IMG/VR virus record: IMGVR_UViG_3300037245_001295
Span: 1-64,000 of that record
Source of the DNA: a virus
DNA length: 64,000 nucleotides
Strand: one strand, 5' to 3'
Below are positions 62,135 through 64,000 of the stretch, piece by piece (positions within the stretch are counted from its first letter, which is position 1; every line of letters starts with the position of its first letter). The position numbers and the translations under genes were made by a program. The notes beneath the pieces are model-generated. The model worked only from the letters and a program-made list of their open reading frames with translations. It did no database searches and was not told the DNA's origin.

Positions 62135-64000
62135 TGTCAGAACCAGAAACAGTTCATCTGATGACGGAGACAAGTAGCGGGAAACTGATTAAAGTCCCGG
62201 TAACTTTCCAAGTGGTCAAGAAGCGGATCGAGTTTCTCAAATGCCCGTTTGCGTTGAAGGACGAGATCAAAGCAATGGCAGGGGCAAAGTGGCACGGGTA
62301 TGATGACGTAAAACGGATGATCTGGTCAGTCTCAGATTGTGCTAGGAACCGCTTCCAGCTTGCCTTCATGCAAGGTCAGAATCCATACACCCGTTGGGAG
62401 AAGCCTCTACAGGAATTCAGCTACGAGCGGCCACTGCGGCAGCACCAAGAACTGATGTCGAACTGGGGCCTGACGTATCATTACTGCATCCTGGCGGCCG
62501 AGATGGGTACTGGTAAGACTCTCTCTGCTATCGAGATCATGGAACAGTCGGGCTTTGAGGACTGGTGGTGGGTTGGGCCGAAGTCTGGGCTCAAGGCAGT
62601 CGAACGGGAGTTTAAGAAGTGGGGCTTGACCGGTGTTGACTTGAAGCTGATGACCTACGAAGCCTTGCGAAACATCGTGAAGAACTGGACACCCGGCGAC
62701 AGGCCACCCCACGGACTGGTCTGTGATGAGTCCAGTCGCCTGAAGAATCACCGGGCAAAGAGGTCAGAAGCGGCTCAGCATTTGGCTGACGGCATCCGTG
62801 AGGCCTTCGGCAGTGATGGCTATGTCATTGAGATGTCTGGCACACCATCGCCCAAATCGCCAGTGGACTGGTGGAGCCAGTGCGAGATCGCCGCCCCAGG
62901 CTTTCTGCGTGAGGGTAGTATGAAATCGTTCGAGCGGCGGATGGGCATCTTTGCGGAGAAGGAAACGTCCCAGGGAAAACACCTGCAACGAATCGCGTGG
63001 TTAGACGACGAAGACAAGTGCGCGATCTGTGGCGGCTATGCGGACGAAGAACAGCATAACCCCGACCTCTTCGCAGAGGACTACCACCCGTGGGAGGCGA
63101 GCTTCAATGAGGTGGCTTTTTTGAACGAGAGACTGCAAGGGCTGGTGCTGGTTCTACACAAGAAGGATTGCCTCGACCTGCCCGAGAAGCAGTACCGCAC
63201 CGTCGAGTGTCCGATGACTCCGACGACCGAGCGGGTGGCGAAGGCGTTGGCAAAGATCGCTCCGAATGTAATCACCGGCCTGACATGGCTGCGTGAGTTG
63301 AGCGACGGCTTCCAGTACAGGGACGAAGTTGATGGCACTGATCCGTGCCCCGTCTGTGCTAGTACCGACACACCTGGGCAGACTGAAGTGTGGTGTGACC
63401 CGGAGGACGAGGACCGCCAGTTTGAGATGGTGGACATGCTCGACCCAGAGTATGTCGAGACGTTGGAGAAGAAGCTGATCGAATGCCCAACGTGCGAAGG
63501 TTCGGCCGAAGTGCCTCATAAGATTCGTGTCACTCGGGAAGTACCCTGCCCGAAGGACAAGGCACTAATTGAACTGCTTGACGAAAATGACGATCAAGGT
63601 CGCCTCGTGGTGTTCACCGGTTTCACCGGCTCTGTGGACCGAATCACCAAACTCTGTCTGAAGCAGAAGTGGGCAGTCGTCAAGGTTGACGGCCGTGGTT
63701 GGAAAGTCTGGGACATGGACGGCAACTACCTTCTGAAAGAAGACCCGCTAGAATACTGGGCCGACATTGCCAAGAACAGACGAGTCGTCTTCGTTGCCCA
63801 CCCGCAGTCCGGCGGCATGGGCCTGACGCTCACTGAGAGCCGCATGGCCGTCTTCTACAGTAATGACTTCAACCCAGAGTCCCGGTCGCAGGCAGAGGAT
63901 CGCATCCACCGCATGGGCACGGATGTGAATCTAGGTGCGACAATCGTAGACCTGATCCACCTGCCGACAGACGCGAGGGTGCGAGACATCTTGAGACAAA
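62134..64000 (+). CDS. SNF2/SF2-type DNA helicase, incomplete at the right edge (first 622 aa)
   Basis: ATG 62134 in a TAATG overlap. Residues 1-100 are a phage-specific front domain with FLKCPFALKDEIKAMAG and WHGYDDVKRMIWSV. Then motif I ILAAEMGTGKTLSAI (119-132), motif II LVCDESSRLKN (Asp198), motif III EMSGTPSPKSPVDWW, and late motifs VVFTGFTGSVDRI, GMGLTLTES and QAEDRIHRMGT. Two Cys pairs (CAICGGY; CPVC with CPTC) mark zinc insertions. Family members remodel or unwind DNA, often in recombination and repair. No stop before the window ends. Confidence 0.92.
   Translation, partial: MSEPETVHLMTETSSGKLIKVPVTFQVVKKRIEFLKCPFALKDEIKAMAGAKWHGYDDVKRMIWSVSDCARNRFQLAFMQGQNPYTRWEKPLQEFSYERPLRQHQELMSNWGLTYHYCILAAEMGTGKTLSAIEIMEQSGFEDWWWVGPKSGLKAVEREFKKWGLTGVDLKLMTYEALRNIVKNWTPGDRPPHGLVCDESSRLKNHRAKRSEAAQHLADGIREAFGSDGYVIEMSGTPSPKSPVDWWSQCEIAAPGFLREGSMKSFERRMGIFAEKETSQGKHLQRIAWLDDEDKCAICGGYADEEQHNPDLFAEDYHPWEASFNEVAFLNERLQGLVLVLHKKDCLDLPEKQYRTVECPMTPTTERVAKALAKIAPNVITGLTWLRELSDGFQYRDEVDGTDPCPVCASTDTPGQTEVWCDPEDEDRQFEMVDMLDPEYVETLEKKLIECPTCEGSAEVPHKIRVTREVPCPKDKALIELLDENDDQGRLVVFTGFTGSVDRITKLCLKQKWAVVKVDGRGWKVWDMDGNYLLKEDPLEYWADIAKNRRVVFVAHPQSGGMGLTLTESRMAVFYSNDFNPESRSQAEDRIHRMGTDVNLGATIVDLIHLPTDARVRDILRQ

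Overview
This window is most of a tailed double-stranded DNA phage genome (or a very phage-like contig). It carries a complete head and tail assembly block of siphovirus type: long tape measure, tail-tube protein and a frameshifted tail-assembly chaperone. It also holds a replication block, three tRNA genes and a dense block of small early genes. No integrase or clear lysogeny repressor is visible, so nothing argues for a temperate life style. The last gene, an SNF2-type helicase, runs off the right edge and the left edge starts inside a tandem repeat, so the genome is larger than the window. The host is not shown directly. A Tat-type leader on an exported papain-like protease and sigma70-like promoters (TTGACA, 16-17 bases, TATACT) point to a diderm bacterium; Planctomycetota is a guess from the style of the Tat leader only.

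Layout. (1) 1-98 is fourteen copies of GTCGGGC. (2) 286-1726 is a leftward operon of very short genes, several encoding 21-40 residue membrane peptides, driven by a leftward copy of the early promoter near 1778. (3) 1803-3952 has no convincing gene. It holds 54-55 base repeats with hairpins and TTGACA motifs, then about nine copies of a DnaA-box-like AGTGGATAA/TTATCCACT element. (4) 3953-16100 is the rightward early block: an endonuclease VII-like nuclease, two tRNAs (one Tyr, one odd class II), then about 40 tiny, mostly overlapping genes. Many fall into repeated families invented or amplified in this phage (called A-F here). Family A alone has nine members. A RelA/SpoT-like HD hydrolase sits near the end of the block. 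A strong terminator follows at 16161.

(5) 16295-53114 is the rightward structural block. It contains fibres and decoration proteins with C1q-like and beta-propeller domains, a holin-like protein, a secreted module (lipoprotein-like protein, Tat-exported papain-like peptidase, exported thioredoxin), then TerL, portal, adaptors, scaffold and major capsid protein. After these come a head-closure protein fused to a seven-bladed propeller, tail terminator, tail tube, chaperone G/GT, tape measure, distal tail proteins and Cys-rich proteins. (6) 53116-58185 is a leftward replication block: DnaQ-like exonuclease, dNTP pyrophosphohydrolase-like protein and a primase-SF3 helicase. (7) 58180-58748 is a divergent control region. 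Two 74-base inverted copies of a phage promoter and leader flank a second cluster of the DnaA-box-like element, a good candidate replication origin. (8) 58743-64000 runs rightward: ParB-like protein, a conserved phage protein of replication modules, tRNA-Glu, small proteins and the SNF2 helicase.

Two promoter classes organise expression. The early class (TTGACA...TATACTTGTAATAG) drives the small-gene blocks on both strands. The second class (CTCCGTTTGGCG followed by TAATATAGAAGTATAG) drives replication in both directions and the structural block, which suggests they are switched on together. The most interesting content is the early block: an expansion of paralogous small proteins arranged like exchangeable cassettes, with stop codons of upstream genes lying inside the -35 box of the next promoter.
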